Positions 34,701 through 43,423 of a DNA stretch of 64,000 nucleotides are shown here, in pieces. Origin of the DNA: Deltaproteobacteria bacterium (lineage in GTDB: Bacteria > Myxococcota > UBA727 > VGSZ01); the NCBI GenBank assembly GCA_016177705.1, contig JACOUT010000018.1, positions 248,001 through 312,000 of the forward strand, in the 5' to 3' direction. The notes under the pieces are model-generated. The model did not search any database, had not been told where the DNA came from, and saw nothing but the letters and a program-made list of their open reading frames with translations. The position numbers were made by a program, and so were the translations under genes. Numbering within the stretch: position 1 is the stretch's first letter; each line of letters begins with the position of its first letter.

Positions 34701-36220
34701 GGAGGAAGCTCGGTGCCGCGCGCGGCCACCGCCAGCGCCTCGGGTACGAGCGCGGCGGGCGGCGTCACCAGCACCGGGCGGCCGAGCGCGGCCAACAGCA
34801 CGAAGCGGCCGCCCTTCTTGTCGCGCGACAGCGCCTGCTGCGCGCGCTCGGCGTCGAGCGCGAACGGCGGCAGCGGGCCGAGCGCGGCGACGGTGGGCCG
34901 CAGCCACGACGACACCGCGCGATCGAGCCCGAGCAGCTCCTCGGAGAGCCACAGCGTTGCCAGCAGGCCGCGGCGCACCGCCTCGCCGTGCGACAGGCCG
35001 TGCACGCGCTCGAGCGCGTGGCCGACGGTGTGGCCGAGGTTGAGCGCCCGGCGCAGGCCGCGTTCTCTCGGATCGCGCGCCACCACGCCGGCCTTGATGG
35101 CGAGCGAGCGTCGCACCCAGCGCGCCGGTTCCGCTTTGTCCTCGAGCGGCGTGCCGGTGAGCCAGGCGTGCTTGAGCGCCTCGGCCTGCCCGTCGGCGAG
35201 CTGCACCGCGCTCGCGCTCGCCAAGAAGCCGAGCCACAGCTGCGTCTCGTCGGGCGCGTGGAAGGCGCCGAGCGCGTTCTTGGTGTCGTCGAGGTCGAGC
35301 GCGGTCTTGCCGCCGAGCGCGGCGTCGGCCATGGCGAGCGGCGTGGTCGGCACCGCGATCCACGGCGTGCCGCGCCGCCACAGCGCCGCCGCGGTGCCCA
35401 CGACGTCGAGGAAGGCGCCGCCGCCGACGGCGACGATGGGCTCGGCGTCTTGGCGAGCGCGGGCACGTCCGTACGACGCGTGCAGCACGCGCAGCACGCG
35501 CTCGAGGCCGGCCGTGGTCTTGCTGCGCTCGCCGCCCGGCAGGCGCACACCCGGCACGGCCTGGGGCACGCCGTCGTCGATGAGCGCCAGGCCGCCGGCA
35601 ACCAGCCCCGACGGCTCGGCCGCGGCGCGTTCGACCACGCGCGGCTCGGCCAAGGCGTCGCCGCGCCACTCGGCCACCGGCAGCGGCAGCGCGGCGACCA
35701 CGTCGGAGAGCGCGGCGGCGGCGACGTCCGGGGCGGCGCGGCCGTCGACGCGCGCGGCCGCCAGCGTGGCGCGCAGCGCGCGGCGGCGGGCCTCGCGCAG
35801 CCGATAGGCGGTCCGCTGCTCCTCGCGGTCGGCCGGCAGCCAGGGGCGCGCGCCGGCGAGGCGAAGGAGCGCGGTGTCGTCGTCGACGTCGAGCCAGATG
35901 ACATGGGCGCGCGCCAGCGCTGTGCGGTTCGGCGCCGCGTCGACCACGCCGGCGCCGGCGGCGATGACGACGTTGCGCCCGTCGAGCGCCGCGTGCAGCG
36001 CCGCCGCCTCGCGCACGCGGAAGCTGGTCTCGCCCTCGGCGACGAACAGCTCGTCGACGCTGCTGCCGGCCGCACGCGCGATCTCGTCGTCGAGGTCGAG
36101 AAAGGGCAGGCCGAGGCGCCGGGCGGCGAGCGCGCCCACCGTGCTCTTGCCGGCGCCGGGGGGGCCGATGAGCACCACCGGCCCGACCAGCGGCTCGGGG
36201 TGCGACTCGCCGCCGCTCAT
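34697..36220 (-). CDS. aroKB: fused shikimate kinase / 3-dehydroquinate synthase
   Basis: A 507-aa bifunctional enzyme of the shikimate pathway. Residues 1 to about 175 are shikimate kinase with P-loop GPPGAGKST (19-27) and the DLDDEI shikimate site. The rest is 3-dehydroquinate synthase with the NAD site GGGAFLDVVG, VPTTPLAMADAALGGKTALDLDDTKNALGAFHAP, and metal-ligand regions EALKH, LNLGHTVGHALE and SHGEAV. The two enzymes are usually separate genes, often adjacent. It overlaps aroC upstream and regB downstream by 4 bp each. Confidence 0.92.
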   Translation of the reverse strand: MSGGESHPEPLVGPVVLIGPPGAGKSTVGALAARRLGLPFLDLDDEIARAAGSSVDELFVAEGETSFRVREAAALHAALDGRNVVIAAGAGVVDAAPNRTALARAHVIWLDVDDDTALLRLAGARPWLPADREEQRTAYRLREARRRALRATLAAARVDGRAAPDVAAAALSDVVAALPLPVAEWRGDALAEPRVVERAAAEPSGLVAGGLALIDDGVPQAVPGVRLPGGERSKTTAGLERVLRVLHASYGRARARQDAEPIVAVGGGAFLDVVGTAAALWRRGTPWIAVPTTPLAMADAALGGKTALDLDDTKNALGAFHAPDETQLWLGFLASASAVQLADGQAEALKHAWLTGTPLEDKAEPARWVRRSLAIKAGVVARDPRERGLRRALNLGHTVGHALERVHGLSHGEAVRRGLLATLWLSEELLGLDRAVSSWLRPTVAALGPLPPFALDAERAQQALSRDKKGGRFVLLAALGRPVLVTPPAALVPEALAVAARGTELPP

Positions 36221-37377
36221 GGCAGCCGGTGCCCGGTGGCGGCCAGGTGGGCGCGCAACTGCGCGAGCGTGTCGCCGCCGAACTTCTCGACCAGGGCGTC
36301 GGCGAGCACCAGGCACACCATCGCCTCGGCCACCACCGCCGCGGCGGGCACGGCGGTGACGTCGCTGCGCTCGACGTGCCCGGCGCTCGGCTCGCCGCTC
36401 ACGAGGTCGACCGAGTCGATGCCGCCCGCCACCATGGCGAGCGGCTTGACCGCGGCGCGCACCACCAGCGGCATGCCGTTGGTCATGCCGCCCTCGAGGC
36501 CGCCGGCGCGGTTGCTCGAGCGGCGACCGTCCATGTCGAGGATGGCGTCGTGGAGCTGCCGCCCGGAGCGCGTGGCCACCTCGAAGCCGACGCCGAAGCC
36601 GACGCCGCGCACCGCCGGCACCGACGCGAGCGCTGCCGCCAGGCGAGCGGACAGTCGACGGTCGGGGTGGGCAAACGAGCCGAGCCCCTGCGGCAGGCCC
36701 TCGGCCACCACCTCGAGCTCGCCGCCGAGCGTGTCGCCCGCGGCAGCGGCCTCGTCGATGGCGGCCAGCATGCGCGTGGCGGTTGCCTCGTCGACGCAGC
36801 GCACCGGCGAGGCGTCGGCGCGCGCCGAGCGCTCGGTGAAGGGCAGCTCGAGGTCGGGCGCCGACACGCCGCCGAGCGAGCGCACGGCGCTCGTCACCTG
36901 CACGCCGACCGCGTCGAGCAGCGCGCGCGCGAGCGCGCCGAGCGCGGTGCGCATGGCGGTCTCGCGCGCCGAGGCGCGCTCGAGCACGTCGCGCAGGTCG
37001 GCGGCGTCGAGCTTCTTGGCGCCGGCCAGGTCGGCGTGGCCGGGGCGCGGGCGCGTCACCTGCACGGCCGCAGCAGCGTCGGGCTCGACGTGGAAGGGGT
37101 CCATGGCCGCCGCCCAGCGCGCGGCCTCGGCGTTCTTCAAGAGCAGCGCCACCGGCGAGCCGAGCGTGTGGCCGCCCCGCAGGCCGGCCAGCACCTCGAC
37201 GTCGTCGTGCTCGAGGCGCTGGCGCGCGCTTCGGCCCGCGACCAGCCGGCGGCGGCGCAGATCGCGCGCGAGCGCCTCGCGCGACACGGGCACACCGGCC
37301 GGCATGCCCTCGAGGATGCCGACCAGCGCGGGCCCGTGGGACTCGCCAGCGACGAGCATGCGCAAGCGCTGCAGCAT
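36217..37377 (-). CDS. aroC: chorismate synthase
   Basis: A 386-aa FMN-dependent enzyme that converts EPSP to chorismate, the last common step of aromatic biosynthesis. Signatures are AGESHGPALVGILEGMPAG at the N-terminus, RPRPGHADLAGAKK and ERASARETAMR. Length fits the family. It follows aroA by 9 bp and overlaps aroKB by 4 bp. Confidence 0.95.
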   Translation of the reverse strand: MLQRLRMLVAGESHGPALVGILEGMPAGVPVSREALARDLRRRRLVAGRSARQRLEHDDVEVLAGLRGGHTLGSPVALLLKNAEAARWAAAMDPFHVEPDAAAAVQVTRPRPGHADLAGAKKLDAADLRDVLERASARETAMRTALGALARALLDAVGVQVTSAVRSLGGVSAPDLELPFTERSARADASPVRCVDEATATRMLAAIDEAAAAGDTLGGELEVVAEGLPQGLGSFAHPDRRLSARLAAALASVPAVRGVGFGVGFEVATRSGRQLHDAILDMDGRRSSNRAGGLEGGMTNGMPLVVRAAVKPLAMVAGGIDSVDLVSGEPSAGHVERSDVTAVPAAAVVAEAMVCLVLADALVEKFGGDTLAQLRAHLAATGHRLP

Positions 37378-37386
37378 GGCGACGTG

Positions 37387-38592
37387 CTAGCGCGCGCCGT
37401 CGACCTCGTCGAGCGCCTCACCGAAGCCGGGGAAGCTCTTGGCGACGCAGGCCGGCTGGTCGAGCCGAACCGCTACGTCGAGCGCGCGCCCGAGCGCCAG
37501 CGCGGCCATGGCGAGGCGGTGGTCGCCGCCCGTCTCCACGTGCACGGGGCCGCGCGGGCGCCGCGCCGGCGGGTGGACGACCAGGCGATCGCCGCCCTGC
37601 ACCGCGCCGCGACCGCCGAAGGAGCGCGCCAGCGCCGCGAGCCCGCGCAGCCGGTCGCTCTCCTTGTGCGCCAGCTCGGCCACGCCGGCGAAGCGGCTCG
37701 GACCGCGCGCGCACAGCGCGGCCGCGACCAGCGCCGGCACCTCGTCGATGAGCGCGGGCACCTCGGACGGCGCCACGTCGACGCCCGACAGGCGCGCGCC
37801 GGTGATCGTGAGCTCGCCCACGGGTTCGCCCCGGCGCGCGCGCACACTACGCTGCGCCACGCCGGCGCCCATGCGCGCCAAGACGTCGAGGAAGCCGGTG
37901 CGGCGCGGGTTCAGCAGCACGTCCTCGAAGGGCGCGTGCCGGCCCGGCCGTGCGACCACCGCCACCGCGAGCAGCGCGGCAGACGACGGGTCGCCTGGCA
38001 GCGTCACGCTGCCGCCGCGCAGCGTGTGCGGCGACAGCGCAACCCGCCGGTCGGTGACGACGACGCCGGCGCCGAGCGAAGCCAAGAGGAGTTCGGTGTG
38101 GTCGCGCGTCGAGGAGGGCTCGCGCACCGCCACGGGCACCCGCGCCGCCTGTGCGGCCAACAAGAGCGCGCTCTTCACCTGCGCGCTCGGCAGCCGCGTG
38201 TCGATGACCCGGTTCGCGCGGGCCGCGCGCGGCGCTACCCGCAGCGGCAACAGCAGCGGGCCGCCGCGCGCCTCGGGCACGAGCACGGGGCCGCCGAACA
38301 GCTCGGCGAGCGGGCGCGCCAGCCGATCCATCGGGCGCGCGCGCAGCGACGGCGCGCCGTCGACGACTACTACGCGCCCGAGCCCGGCGGCCAAGCCGAG
38401 CAACAGCCGCGCGAGCGTGGCGCTCTCGCCGCACCAGACGCGCCCGGCGCCGCGCGAGAGGTCGCGCACCGCCGCCTGCGCCGCCTGCACGTCGTCACCG
38501 TGGGGCAGGCCGCGGATGGCGAGCGCGCCCTCGGTGAGCAGGCGCAGCAACAGCGCGCGCTGGGCGATCGACTTGTCGCCGGGCAGCCGCAC
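37387..38592 (-). CDS. aroA: 3-phosphoshikimate 1-carboxyvinyltransferase (EPSP synthase)
   Basis: A 401-aa enzyme adding enolpyruvate to shikimate 3-phosphate. It shows LPGDKSIAQRALLL at the N-terminus, R-L-P-S-A-Q-V-K-S-A-L-L-L-A for the central motif, and GDHRLAMAALAL near the end. The only usable start is GTG at 38592, since an in-frame stop lies 9 bp upstream. This leaves just four residues before the GDKS motif, about 15-20 fewer than usual, so the first beta strand appears missing. Confidence 0.9.
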   Translation of the reverse strand: MRLPGDKSIAQRALLLRLLTEGALAIRGLPHGDDVQAAQAAVRDLSRGAGRVWCGESATLARLLLGLAAGLGRVVVVDGAPSLRARPMDRLARPLAELFGGPVLVPEARGGPLLLPLRVAPRAARANRVIDTRLPSAQVKSALLLAAQAARVPVAVREPSSTRDHTELLLASLGAGVVVTDRRVALSPHTLRGGSVTLPGDPSSAALLAVAVVARPGRHAPFEDVLLNPRRTGFLDVLARMGAGVAQRSVRARRGEPVGELTITGARLSGVDVAPSEVPALIDEVPALVAAALCARGPSRFAGVAELAHKESDRLRGLAALARSFGGRGAVQGGDRLVVHPPARRPRGPVHVETGGDHRLAMAALALGRALDVAVRLDQPACVAKSFPGFGEALDEVDGAR

Positions 38593-38598
38593 GTCCGC

Positions 38599-41472
38599 TC
38601 AGGCCTCGAGCGGCGTGACGCCGAGCGCGGTCAGCCCGTCGATCACCTGCTGCGCCACCTCGGAGGCGCGGTTGCCGAGCGGCAGGCGGTGGTCGACCGA
38701 CGGCATCTCGTCGAAGGCGTCGTCCGAGCTGATGACGAGCACGCGCGGCCGGCGCGACATGCCCTCGAGGTGCGACAGCCCGTGTCGCGTCTTGGCGTCC
38801 GGGCGCGGGCGCACGAACACCAGCGCGTCGAGCCGTGCCAGGTTGGGCAGCTCGACCGCGCTCGACGCGTCCGGCGCCTCGAACAGCTCGTCGTAGCGCG
38901 GCAGCAGGTGGCGCTTGAGCCGGTCGCGAGCGCGCGCGTCCTCGACGACCAGCACGATGGAGCGCCGCACGCTGGTCGCGGCCGCGTCCGACGGCGACGG
39001 CAACGCCGCGGTGGCATCGGCGAAGACGTCGCTCTCGGCCGAGGGGAAGGGCGCCTTCAGCTCGGGCTGGACCTCGACCACGCCCACCTGCGTGCTGTCG
39101 CCGGCGCCGGCGACGGCACCGAGCGCGGCGCGCACGTCCGCGAGCGACACGCCCTCTTCGGCGGAGTTGCGCGCCGCCGGCGCGGCTTGCGGCGGCGGCG
39201 TCACGCGTTCGTCGGTCGGCTCGGGCTCGCCCGACGACGCCTCGATCGCCTGCACCTCCATGCTCGGCAGGCTCGGCAAGGATGAGCCGGACTGCGACTC
39301 CACCGGCGACAGCAGCGGCGGCGGCGGCAGCGGTTCGTCGTCGTCGTCAAACACCGACGGCGGCTCGAAGCCCGCGCCGCCAGGTGGCACCACCGTCACG
39401 GCGGCCTGGCGCGCGCGCAGGGCGCCCGCGCGCATACGCAACTCGCGCGCCTCCGCCTCGAGTGCGGCGGCGCGCTGCTCGAGCGCGGCCGCATCGACCT
39501 CCGCGTCGTCGCGGTCGGTCGTGCGCTTGAGCAACCCGAGCAGGTCCGAGGGGTGGAACGGTCGGGTCTTCGGCTCGTCATCGTCGTCATCGTCGATGAT
39601 CGGCGGCGCCGCTACCGACGGCACCGGTGGGCGCGCGTCAACCGTTCCCGGCATGCTCTCCGGCAGGTTGATCGAGGCGGTCTCGGCAGGCTCGAGCGCA
39701 CCGTCGTCGGCCGGCGCGAACAACGGGCCGGGCTCGGCCTCCGCTGCCGCCCGCTCAACTGCCGCGCCGCTGTCGTCGTCGGCGCCCTCGTCGTCATCGG
39801 CGGCGGCGAGCGTGTTCGGGGGAGCGGCGTCGTCGGGGGGGAGCAGCGCGAGCGAGTCGACGACGGCGGCAGGTGGATCCGCGCCGGGCGTAGCGCCGGC
39901 CGGCGCATCGGCCGCCAGCGGCTCCTCCTCGGAGGGCTCCTCCATCGACGGCCCGGGCGCGGCGGGCTCGGCGGGCTGACTGACGGTGGCGTTGGTCGCG
40001 GGCGGCGCGTCGTCGAGCGTCGGCACGACCGGCGGCCGATCGAAGTGGAAGCCCGCGGTGTCGTCGCCCGCGTCGTCGTCCGCCGGCACGGGCGCCACTG
40101 CGCCCTCATCAATGTCGTCACCCTCGTCGAAGCCGCGCGCGATCGACTCGATCTCGTCGGAGGGGATGCGGGCGCTCACGGGCGCGACCGCGCCGGTCGG
40201 CGGCGGCATCTCGGCCGCGTCTTCGCCCGAGGGGCGCGCCGGCGGCGACAGCACCACGGTCGGCTGCGCGCCGCGATCCACGGAACCGGCCGGTAGCTCG
40301 GGCATGGACGCCATCGAGACCGGCGGAGGCGCTGCCAGGCTGACCGTGCGGTCGGCGTCGCCGTCGATGTCAGCGCCGTCGCCCTCGGTGCCGTCGGTGG
40401 GCTCGGCGGAGTGGCCGGTGCTCGGCACTAGCGGCAGACCCATGGTCGCAGGCTGCTCCTCGGCCGGGTCCGCGGCCGGGTCATCGGCCGGCGCCGCAAC
40501 CGGCCCGCCGAGGGCGTCGAGCGCGCGCAACAAGGACGACTGCTGCCGCAGCGAGATGCTGACGGTGCGGATGTCGTCCTCGTCGTCGGCGACCACCGGC
40601 TGCGGCAGCGGCACCGCGTCCGACGCCGTGCTGCGCATCGGTACCGGCGCGGTCTCGACCGGCTCGTCGTCTGGGTCGAGGATCGGCTCCGCCTCGTCGC
40701 TCATGTCGGGAGCCTCGCCCGAGGCGGACTCCTCGCTGAGCGCCTCGTGCACCGCGGCGAGCTGCTCGTCAGAGAGGTTCTGGGTGCTCGGGTGCGCGGA
40801 CGTGTCGCCCACCGCCTGCGTGTGCTCGTCCTCGCTCCACGCACCCCCGCCGGCCGGCGCCGCCGACTCGTCGTCCGCCATGTCGACGTCGACGTCGATG
40901 CCGTGCTCCTCGTCGGACGCCGCTTCGAACATGTTGCGCTCGCGCACGCGCAGCACCACACGCGTGATGCGCACCAGCGCCTCCTCCGCCTCGGTGTCCT
41001 CGGGCGCTCCGAGCGCGCGGCCCTGCCCGGCAGCCACCTTGGCGGCGCCGACGTGGGTCACCACCAGCTCGCCCGAGGGATCGATCTCGACCGCCACATC
41101 GTCGTCGCCGACCTGCATGGTGCCGCGCGCGCGCGCCACCGGCGCCGCCAGGCGCGCGTCGATGCCCAGGCGCGCCAGCGTCTCCAGGTCGTTGTCGAGG
41201 CGCACGCGCAGACTCTCGTGCGCCTCGCAGATGGCCACCGCCAGCGCCTCGCCGGTCTGCAAGCCGGGCACCCAGAGCGAGCCGAGCGCGGCCAGCTCGG
41301 GCGGCTTGGCGAACGCGAGCGCCTCCTCGGAGGTGACGTCGATGGCAGCCTCGCCCATGAGCGCGCCGCCGAACACCGACGACAGGTCGAGCGTCGCCAG
41401 ATCGAGCGACCAGCGCGCGCCGGTGCCCTTTGCGCCGAGCGCGGTCAATGCGGCCTGGATGCCACCCGCCAT
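38599..41472 (-). CDS. large acidic protein with a degenerate C-terminal receiver domain
   Basis: A 957-aa protein. The N-terminal 160 residues look folded (LDLATLDLSSVFGGALMG ... LWVPGLQTGEALAVAICEAHESLRVRLDNDL) but match no family I know. Residues of about 180-820 are disordered, Asp/Glu/Pro/Ala-rich, with one coiled coil (about 655-690). The last 120 residues resemble a receiver domain (SIVLVVEDARARDRLKRHLL ... RPRVLVISSDDAFDEM), but the phospho-acceptor Asp and conserved Lys are not evident. The stop is 6 bp before aroA. The role may be regulatory or scaffold. The in-frame GTG at 41475 is an alternative start. Confidence 0.75.
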   Translation of the reverse strand: MAGGIQAALTALGAKGTGARWSLDLATLDLSSVFGGALMGEAAIDVTSEEALAFAKPPELAALGSLWVPGLQTGEALAVAICEAHESLRVRLDNDLETLARLGIDARLAAPVARARGTMQVGDDDVAVEIDPSGELVVTHVGAAKVAAGQGRALGAPEDTEAEEALVRITRVVLRVRERNMFEAASDEEHGIDVDVDMADDESAAPAGGGAWSEDEHTQAVGDTSAHPSTQNLSDEQLAAVHEALSEESASGEAPDMSDEAEPILDPDDEPVETAPVPMRSTASDAVPLPQPVVADDEDDIRTVSISLRQQSSLLRALDALGGPVAAPADDPAADPAEEQPATMGLPLVPSTGHSAEPTDGTEGDGADIDGDADRTVSLAAPPPVSMASMPELPAGSVDRGAQPTVVLSPPARPSGEDAAEMPPPTGAVAPVSARIPSDEIESIARGFDEGDDIDEGAVAPVPADDDAGDDTAGFHFDRPPVVPTLDDAPPATNATVSQPAEPAAPGPSMEEPSEEEPLAADAPAGATPGADPPAAVVDSLALLPPDDAAPPNTLAAADDDEGADDDSGAAVERAAAEAEPGPLFAPADDGALEPAETASINLPESMPGTVDARPPVPSVAAPPIIDDDDDDEPKTRPFHPSDLLGLLKRTTDRDDAEVDAAALEQRAAALEAEARELRMRAGALRARQAAVTVVPPGGAGFEPPSVFDDDDEPLPPPPLLSPVESQSGSSLPSLPSMEVQAIEASSGEPEPTDERVTPPPQAAPAARNSAEEGVSLADVRAALGAVAGAGDSTQVGVVEVQPELKAPFPSAESDVFADATAALPSPSDAAATSVRRSIVLVVEDARARDRLKRHLLPRYDELFEAPDASSAVELPNLARLDALVFVRPRPDAKTRHGLSHLEGMSRRPRVLVISSDDAFDEMPSVDHRLPLGNRASEVAQQVIDGLTALGVTPLEA

Positions 41473-41529
41473 CACCCCGACTCTAGCGTGTCGGTGTCGC
41501 GACGCAGCGTTTTCGGCCGTTTGGCGAAG

Positions 41530-42300
41530 CTAGGCGACCGCCCGCAGGCGCGCTTCCTTGACGGCGCGACGCACGCGTGCATCGGGGTCGTCGTGCAGCG
41601 CCGCGGCGTCGTCGTGGTGGCCGTGGCGCGCGAGCAGTTGCACCGCGAGCGCGCGCGCCTCGGGCGCAGGGTCGTTGAGCGCGCCCTTGCCGGCGGCGCG
41701 CGCCTCGAGGCCGCCAACGACGATGAGCGCCGCCAGCCCGGCGCAGCGCACGTCGACGTCGGCGTCGCCGACCGCGCGCGCCAGCGCCAGCCGGTCCGCC
41801 GCGCCGGCCAGGGCGCCGGTCAGCGCGCACAGCGCCGCAACGGCAGCGCGCCTGACCGTGGCATCGACGTCGGCGAGCGCCGCGAGCGCCGAGGCGGCGG
41901 CGCGGCGGTCGCCGAGGGCCGGCAACGCGTGCAGCGCTGCCTTGCGCACGCGCGCGTCGAGGTCGTGCGTGGCGCGGCGCAGGCGCGCGCAGGCCTTCTT
42001 GTGGCACGGCGCACCGAGCGCGCGCGCGGCCACGGCGCGCTCGGCAGCGTCCGCCGAGTCCAGGCGCGAGAGCAACAGCGCGGTCGGCTCGACCGGCACG
42101 TCCGCCATGGCGCCGGCCAGCTCGAGGCGGTGCTCGAGCGGCAACGCGCCGTGAAACAGTCGCGCCGACAGCGCGCCGGGAGCGAAGCCCTCGGGCTCCG
42201 CCAAACCGAGCACCACCACCGAGCCCGTGAGCTGCCGAGCGCGCGCATCGTCGGCCCCGCCGACGTCGTCGAGCAGCGTGGGCCAAGCGGCTTGGTACAT
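41530..42300 (-). CDS. HEAT-repeat protein
   Basis: A 256-aa protein built mainly of HEAT-like helical repeats: DLDARVRKAALHALPALGDRRAAASALAALADVDATVRRAAVAALCAL and ADVDVRCAGLAALIVVGGLEARA. Such solenoids bind partner proteins. Catalytic features are absent. The start is ATG at 42300 with GGAGGC upstream. It probably begins the transcription unit that runs into the pseudo-receiver gene 57 bp downstream. Confidence 0.8.
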   Translation of the reverse strand: MYQAAWPTLLDDVGGADDARARQLTGSVVVLGLAEPEGFAPGALSARLFHGALPLEHRLELAGAMADVPVEPTALLLSRLDSADAAERAVAARALGAPCHKKACARLRRATHDLDARVRKAALHALPALGDRRAAASALAALADVDATVRRAAVAALCALTGALAGAADRLALARAVGDADVDVRCAGLAALIVVGGLEARAAGKGALNDPAPEARALAVQLLARHGHHDDAAALHDDPDARVRRAVKEARLRAVA

Positions 42301-42410
42301 GGAGCCTCCGATGCGGTGGGGGCGAACGGTATCGGCGGGCGGCCGGCTGTCAACGCGCTCGCTGACGAAGGTGTGATGCGCCTGTCGCCACGCGCTGTTA
42401 GAGGTGCTTC

Positions 42411-42839
42411 ATGATGCTGTGGATCAAGGCGCTGCACGTCATCGCGGTGATCTCGTGGATGGCCGGGCTGCTCTACATCTATCGGCTGTTCGTCTACCAC
42501 GCGATGGAGAGCGAGGCCGTGGTGCGCGCGCGCTTCGAGGTGATGGAGCGCAGGTTGCTGAACGCGATCACCACGCCTGCGGGCATCGTCGCGCTCGTCA
42601 CCGGTGTCGCCATGATCGCGCTGTCGACCGGGTTCCTGCGCCAGCCGTGGATGCACGCCAAGCTGACCCTCGTGGTCGGGCTACTCGGGTCGCACGTCTA
42701 TGCCGTGCTCGCGCGCAAGCGGCTGCTGACGGAGCCGGCCGCCGTGAGCCACAAGCGGTTCAGGTTCCTGAACGAGGTGCCGACGCTCCTGATGATCGGC
42801 ATCGTCATCCTGGTGATCGTGCGACCGTGGGCGCGGTGA
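42411..42839 (+). CDS. hemJ: protoporphyrinogen IX oxidase HemJ
   Basis: A 142-aa integral membrane protein of the HemJ (UPF0093) family, which oxidises protoporphyrinogen IX in heme synthesis. It has about four transmembrane segments. The family start M-L-W-I-K-A-L-H-V-I-A-V-I-S-W-M-A-G-L is intact, with conserved H9, and the conserved Lys lies in HAKLTLVVGLLGSH. ATG at 42411 has GAGG 6 nt upstream, and ATG at 42414 is an alternative. It diverges from the HEAT gene and is followed by tRNA-Asn. Confidence 0.92.
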   Translation: MMLWIKALHVIAVISWMAGLLYIYRLFVYHAMESEAVVRARFEVMERRLLNAITTPAGIVALVTGVAMIALSTGFLRQPWMHAKLTLVVGLLGSHVYAVLARKRLLTEPAAVSHKRFRFLNEVPTLLMIGIVILVIVRPWAR

Positions 42840-42890
42840 GGCGTCCGGGCTTGACGGCGCCAGCGCCCGGTGGTTCATTGGTGCGGCTGG

Positions 42891-42966
42891 TCCGACATAG
42901 CTCAGTTGGTAGAGCATGTGACTGTTAATCACAGGGTCCCTGGTTCGAGCCCAGGTGTCGGAGCCA
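42891..42966 (+). tRNA. tRNA-Asn (anticodon GTT)
   Basis: A 76-nt cloverleaf with encoded CCA. The acceptor pairs TCCGACA with TGTCGGA, the anticodon stem is TGTGA/TCACA, and the loop CTGTTAA gives GTT. The T-arm is CCTGGTTCGAGCCCAGG. It marks the left side of the large accessory island, but no duplicate of its 3' end is seen in the window. Confidence 0.97.
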
Positions 42967-43009
42967 TTTCTTCCTCCTCGCGAACTTCGCGAGAGGCGTC
43001 AGTAAACAG

Positions 43010-43047
43010 CGGCCCCCAGGAGCGATCCTCGGGGCCGTTGCCTTTTC
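43010..43047 (+). terminator. terminator downstream of tRNA-Asn
   Basis: A stem with CGGCCCC (43010-43016) and GGGGCCG (43031-43037), plus inner AGGA/TCCT pairing, followed by a TTTT run at 43043-43046. It is placed 44 bp after the tRNA. Confidence 0.7.
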
Positions 43048-43423
43048 TCCCCTGATTCCCCGAGGGTTTGCGCGTCGGCGAGCATCGCGCGCGCCGGGAC
43101 AGCGTTCGCGCAGAGAGCGCCGCTGGCGTGAAGACGAGCGCGGCGAGCGCGCGCGGGACGGCGTTCGCGCTCTCATCTCGGTCCCGTGGGGAGAGAGAAG
43201 CCGAGACGCGGTTAACAGCCGACCCTCGGTTTCTGGGACCGTGACCCGGCGATCAACTGTCCCGCGCGGGGTAGGACTGTTGACCAACGGGGCGCTGTCC
43301 CGCGCGAGCGCGGAACGGGCGCCCACGTTGGCGCGTGGCGCGCGCAACGCGCCGGTCCCGAGCGTGGCGCGAGCCGTGGGCATCGGCGCGCACGTGGACG
43401 CCGTTCTGCGCGACGTTGGCCGT
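43048..43423. other. gene-free repeat-rich stretch at the island edge
   Basis: No convincing gene. It holds two direct copies of GGGAC(A/G)GCGTTCGCGC (43096-43111 and 43155-43170) and two CTGTCCCGCGCG copies (43257-43268, 43295-43306), the latter in reverse orientation to the GGGACAG core. The stretch lies just past the last gene of the defence operon and may carry its terminator or an island boundary. Confidence 0.5.

Noticed and set aside
34988..39285. 800- and 1018-codon plus-strand frames
   Set aside because: They are antisense to the aro genes, whose catalytic motifs are clear. The translations are Arg/Ala/His-rich without motifs.
42891..43047. tRNA-Asn as attachment site of the defence island
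   Set aside because: No second copy of the tRNA-Asn 3' end is seen in the window, and the recombinase present is of the serine type, which seldom uses tRNA genes. A right end beyond 64000 remains possible.
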